From positions 58,044,079 to 58,108,078 of the forward strand of contig OY829327.1 in the NCBI GenBank assembly GCA_963691655.1: 64,000 bases of DNA. The letters are read 5' to 3'. The notes beneath the pieces were generated by a model. It worked only from the letters and a program-made list of their open reading frames with translations. It was not told where the DNA came from and made no database searches. This DNA comes from Toxonevra muliebris. Taxonomy: Eukaryota; Arthropoda; Insecta; Diptera; Pallopteridae. Each line of letters opens with the position of its first letter. Position 1 is the first letter of the stretch. This document shows, piece by piece, positions 60,649 through 64,000 of this stretch. Position numbers and translations under genes: made by a program.

Positions 60649-60755
60649 GAGTAATGCCACCCGTAGCGTTGAAAGGCGTTAAAAGCGCTGGCGGCAACAA
60701 CAACAACACCACAGCCGACAACAACGAGCAGCCAACATCTTCACGACTTGATTAG
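60649..60755 (+). CDS. Candidate coding exon, unidentified
   Basis: A pyrimidine-containing tract then CATTCATCAG (ending 60648) precedes a GC-richer block. It holds ATG at 60654 and an open frame MPPVALKGVKSAGG, then NNNNTTADNNEQPTSSRLD, then TAG at 60753-60755, immediately followed by GTAAAC. It could be a last coding exon with an intron in the 3' UTR, an exon with a uORF, or chance. CAA-repeat coding (Asn run) is typical of fly proteins. It cannot join the exon at 12488 in frame, because the junction gives an immediate stop. Confidence 0.25.
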
Positions 60756-62146
60756 GTAAACTGTTTTTCAGTAAAATCTTTACAATTTTTGGCATCATAT
60801 ACATTCACAAGCAGCCAGCTCCAGTACGCCAACAGAGGCAGTTGAGTGGGTGGCGGGCTGCCGAGCTGGCGTAAGGACGAAACGAAAGTGAATTTATTAA
60901 ATGTGCTGCATAAATGATGCTGAATTGAATTTAATCAAGTTTTCCTGTCATAAAACTTAATAAGATTTTGCAATGTCACCCTTCGAAATTGTTGCTCAAG
61001 TTTCTTTTTTCAAGGAATTTATGTAAATTATCACAAATATTTCTTATTTAATTTAAGGATATTTTTTTAATTCTTTTTAATTTATTATCATCATTCACTT
61101 AAGCCCTTTTCACTTTTCACAAAATTAAAAGAAATCCTTTCATTTCTTTTTTGTTTGTCGGAAAAATGGAAAACAAAAACAACAATACTATATGTTTCGC
61201 AATTATTGCACTTTTGCCAGTAACAAGTGTCATATTGTCTGTGAGGACCCTTTTAAAGTTAAGTTTCACCTTAAGCCATTTTAAATTAGTTTCTCGTATT
61301 TTTTTGTTTTGTGTTAATTTCCGCTCCATGAGCTTACACACAAATATTAAGAAGTAAGAGGTGAGCTGACGCTGTGTTGTAAAAAGGATTGAAGCTCTTT
61401 TATAATTGCATTCTTTTGACTATACTCAAAGAATTCAAGATCTTCTTTTCATTTGGAAAAATACACAAAAAAGTAAGCATAAAAGATTCTATGAATCATG
61501 AAATAATATGTATCTTGCAAAAACTAATAAATAAATTTTATGAGTCCTCATACCCTAAGAAACTGTGTTACTAACTCAAGTTGAAAGGATATTACTGGCA
61601 ACCTATTTTTCATACCCTTCCTACCGTGTGCTCTCATTTTTATATACTCGTACTTGGAGTTTTTTAGTAAGCTCAATTCCTGAGACCAATTTCTCTAAAA
61701 CCAGTAATTTTGCATAAATTTTTGTCATTTAAGTAAATGAATACTAAACTCTAGAGAAACGATTCGTGACAAACAGGAGCAAAATCTGTAATTTCATAAA
61801 ATATTTTATTTTTATGTCCATAAATGTACTTATTTTTAATATAATAGAAACACACTTTCAGTTTCTTTCTAAGGAACGTACTTAAGTACAAAGAAAACAA
61901 ATTTGAAAGAAACAAGTATACAACATTCATTTTTGCAAATAGGGGAGTGTCATCAGGCTTGGAGCATGTTTCGACTTTTGCTTATAACTTCCGTTGAATG
62001 TCGAATTTTTATTATAAAAGTCGTCAAATTTAAAAAGGTCTATTTCATTGTTATTTCCTTAATGCCTGAAAAAATACGATGCCGGACAAAGTGTCCAACC
62101 CCTAACTATCAGGCCTAATTCCTAACGTATGGCAAGCCTACATATA
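60756..62146. other. Non-coding stretch
   Basis: A less AT-rich block at 60800-60890 (CAGCCAGCTCCAGTACGCCA, and GGGTGGCGGGCTGCCGAGCT) has no open frame of note. The rest is AT-rich with nothing supported. Confidence 0.3.
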
Positions 62147-62148
62147 TA

Positions 62149-62838
62149 CACTGGCGGTCACAAAAACCGCACCACTTGCAATACTGCTGCAATTTCGGTA
62201 ATATTTCCTAACTTTGCTCAAATTTCCCTTCCCTTTTAAAGGAGATTCCCTTGTTTATTTTTTAAGAATGTATTTAAGTGGAAAGTACCATTTTTTATTG
62301 CGCTTTTTTGACGAAAAGAGGAATTTTTGAAAAAGTGCTGAAAACAACTGCAAAATATAAACAACTGTCGCACCACCAAAACATCGAAATTTTTGTTTTT
62401 AGGTATCAAGGAGTGTCATAAAGTTAAATATCTGAAGAAATCTGATTCCTACATTCGACTGCTGTTGGACTGATCCAGAAAAAAGGCAATTTGTACCCGC
62501 TTGAAAGGACAAAAGGATCAAGAAGACTATGGAAGACAAATATGAGAGAAAATGGCATTACCTGAAAGAGAACCATAAATTATCGATTCAAAAGCGCAGT
62601 CACAATAAGAACTGAGCTAAATAGCTATTACAACGTGAATATAAATGTCGAAACTTTACGCAGAAAGAAACAAAAGTTCGGTCTGTATGGGAGACGATCA
62701 GCCAAAAAGTCGTTGTTGACGAAATGGATGGAAACAAATCGCCTGGCATGGACTAAAAACTACAGCAATTGAACTCTGGCAGACTCGAGAAAAGTTATAT
62801 GATCGGGCAAATTAAACTTATGCTGATGGTGATGGTGT
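62149..62838 (+). mobile_element. Tc1-like transposon, 5' part only
   Basis: Starts CACTGGCGGTCACAAAAACC after TA at 62147. The N-terminal part of a Tc1-type transposase follows in one frame from about 62600: SAVTIRTELNSYYNVNINVE, TLRRKKQKFGLYGRRSAKKS and WMETNRLAWTK, matching the HTH and GRR linker region of Tc1 transposases. Further on, KVI*SGKLNL equals the start of the catalytic core (KVIWSDESKFNL), with a stop. The copy ends abruptly near 62838, where the antisense 68-codon ORF begins. Confidence 0.82.
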
Positions 62839-63045
62839 TTAGTTCACTTTTAATGCGGCCAATTTCATCAAGAATCTCTTCGATTCTTCAATTTTAGCCG
62901 CAATGATGCCATTTTGCTTGGCAAAACCAGGATCCATTGGTTGCCAAAGACATGGAGACGAGCCGTAGTCTGCTAACTTAGGTGTTTTCGACGAAGGTGA
63001 GATAATAGCGTCGTCACGGATGCGTTTATGAGCTTGGCTCTCCAT
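62839..63045 (-). CDS. Small basic protein, 68 aa, unidentified
   Basis: ATG at 63045 in context AAACAACATGG (good fly start) opens 68 uninterrupted codons to TAA at 62839. The sequence is less AT-rich than the surroundings and looks like real codons. The N-terminus is basic and Ser/Pro-rich (KRIRDD, SPSSKTPKLAD), as in nuclear proteins. The middle (CLWQPMDPGF) is compact. The C-terminus (AAKIEESKRFLMKLAALKV) is predicted helical and amphipathic. There is no transmembrane segment or signal peptide. I do not recognise the family. The 3' edge directly abuts a Tc1-like fragment, so the natural C-terminus or 3' UTR may have been replaced. No introns are seen, so a retrocopy or an exon fragment is also possible. 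Confidence 0.5.
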   Translation of the reverse strand: MESQAHKRIRDDAIISPSSKTPKLADYGSSPCLWQPMDPGFAKQNGIIAAKIEESKRFLMKLAALKVN

Positions 63046-64000
63046 GTTGTTTAAGTATTTTTGTATTAAACATTTTTTTTGTATTAAAAAGAATTATTTA
63101 GTTTAGTTTAACTGTCCTCAAATTCGTTTCACTACCACTTTGTTCATATATTGTGTACAAGTGTGAATGTTTGTGCAAATGTTAAAAAGTTAGTTTATTA
63201 CGATCAAATGAATTGATTCGAGAATTTGTCGCAAACTCAAGGCAATTTATCAGAAAAAAAACAAAATACTTTTATATTACACGTTTTCAGCAGTGAAAGT
63301 TTAATAAATTTAAAAAGAAAGCCGGCGGCTTCAATCTCTTAATAAATGATATATTTCTTTAAAAAATTACGCAGCGCAAAAAAAAGTTCGACAGTTACGA
63401 CACTCAATTTAGAACATTGATTTTATTCAATTTTACAGTTTAGACACGCTTAACCCTTTCAAGCTCTAATTTTAATGGAGCTTGGTAGGAACCTTTAGTA
63501 CTGAAATTATGTAGAACAACCACTGGATAACCTCGTCCTCCAATTTTTTTATTTTCATATCCTCTTGTTTTTTATGAACATATCTTATATATTTATTTTA
63601 TCTATATATACATATATTTATCCGCTTAGTAATAGTTTATAGCATTTTTTTAAAGCTTTTAGGAAAAATTTTTGCTCTTAAGTTTTTGACTTAAAACAAA
63701 AAATGTAAAAAAATGACAAAATCACTAAATTTTAAATGTTCGGCAACCAGAAAAGGTGAAGAATACCTAACGCAACTGAATGCATATTTTAGCTGTGTTT
63801 TATTCGCCAGTCAGTTTAACATGTGCGAATAAAACGACCAAGTTGTTAAATCTCTTTTTTGTTATAATGTTATTCACAATGAAACTGCTCAACAGCTAGA
63901 GCTGAAACATTTTAATGGATCCCAGTCATTGCGGTCAATCGCGAGCATTGTTTTTGGTTTTTACTCGTTATAAGAATATTTAAGGATGATTTTAACTTAT
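63046..64000. other. AT-rich non-coding stretch, right edge
   Basis: The region upstream of the 68-codon ORF shows no clear TATA box or initiator. TTAACCCTTTCAAGCTC at 63450 resembles a piggyBac-type terminus without a visible partner in the window. Confidence 0.3.

Noticed and set aside
12389..60755. One gene joining exon 12220-12488 to 37762 or 60649
   Set aside because: Joining the phase-1 donor to either acceptor gives an early stop in frame.
1..64000. CRISPR arrays, rRNA genes, prokaryotic operons or defence systems
   Set aside because: No regularly spaced repeats, no rRNA motifs, and the ORFs are short and decayed as in insect intergenic DNA.

Overview
This window looks like AT-rich nuclear DNA of an insect, most likely a higher fly (tephritid-like). 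The reasons are a CAAA-ATG start context, fly-type splice sites, CATA/CAA/GT microsatellites, and a crowd of decayed Tc1, hAT, piggyBac-like, CACTA-like, R1/jockey/CR1 and SINE-like copies. The species cannot be named from the sequence alone. There are no rRNA or tRNA genes, no CRISPR array, and no operon-like or prokaryotic gene layout. Most of the window reads as intergenic or intronic DNA filled with dead mobile elements.

Host coding evidence is thin. The best piece is a spliced exon at 12220-12488, with a strong 3' splice site, 5' UTR, in-frame upstream stop, ATG at 12389, 33 codons and a consensus GTAAGT donor. It implies a gene on the + strand whose other exons I cannot identify. The second is an intact 68-codon ORF at 62839-63045 (-), which abuts a Tc1-like fragment. 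Weaker candidates lie at 37762-37860, 38057-38335, 57257-57674 and 60649-60755.

Region by region: 1-1332 holds two inverted Tc1 copies. 2962-4102 is an R1-clade LINE with an A tail. 5784-6188 is a foldback element. 10630-10990 is an antisense LINE RNase H remnant. 12220-12488 is the host exon. 12703-12860 and 25055-25222 are a pair of small hAT-type MITEs. 13804-14295 is a piggyBac-type MITE. 16536-17470 is a Tc1 remnant. 21290-21790 is a LINE RT remnant, followed by an AGTAGAAA-rich array and an 830-bp direct duplication (21982-23155). 28546-29117 is a MITE. 41232-41456 is a second Tc1 3' end. 42156-43652 is a hAT-like element containing a palindrome with arms of about 340 bp. 44880-45480 is an R1-clade C-terminus. 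47360-50937 is a nearly full-length but broken CR1-type LINE. 51990-52370 is another LINE C-terminus. 54169-55848 is a CACTA-like element with arms of about 500 bp and TTA target duplications. 56165-56690 is a CGGGAT-rich inverted-repeat element. 58702-59784 is a hAT-type element with a perfect 8-bp target duplication and a second CACTA-like copy nested inside. 62149-62838 is a Tc1-like 5' half. Four fragments of one SINE-like family lie at 32403, 39440, 50941 and 57003.

I found no multi-gene system. The most unusual items are the long-armed CACTA-like family with relics of a protein I cannot assign, the hairpin-bearing hAT element, and the small ORF fused at its 3' edge to a Tc1 fragment. 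All calls come from reading the sequence. No database search was possible.
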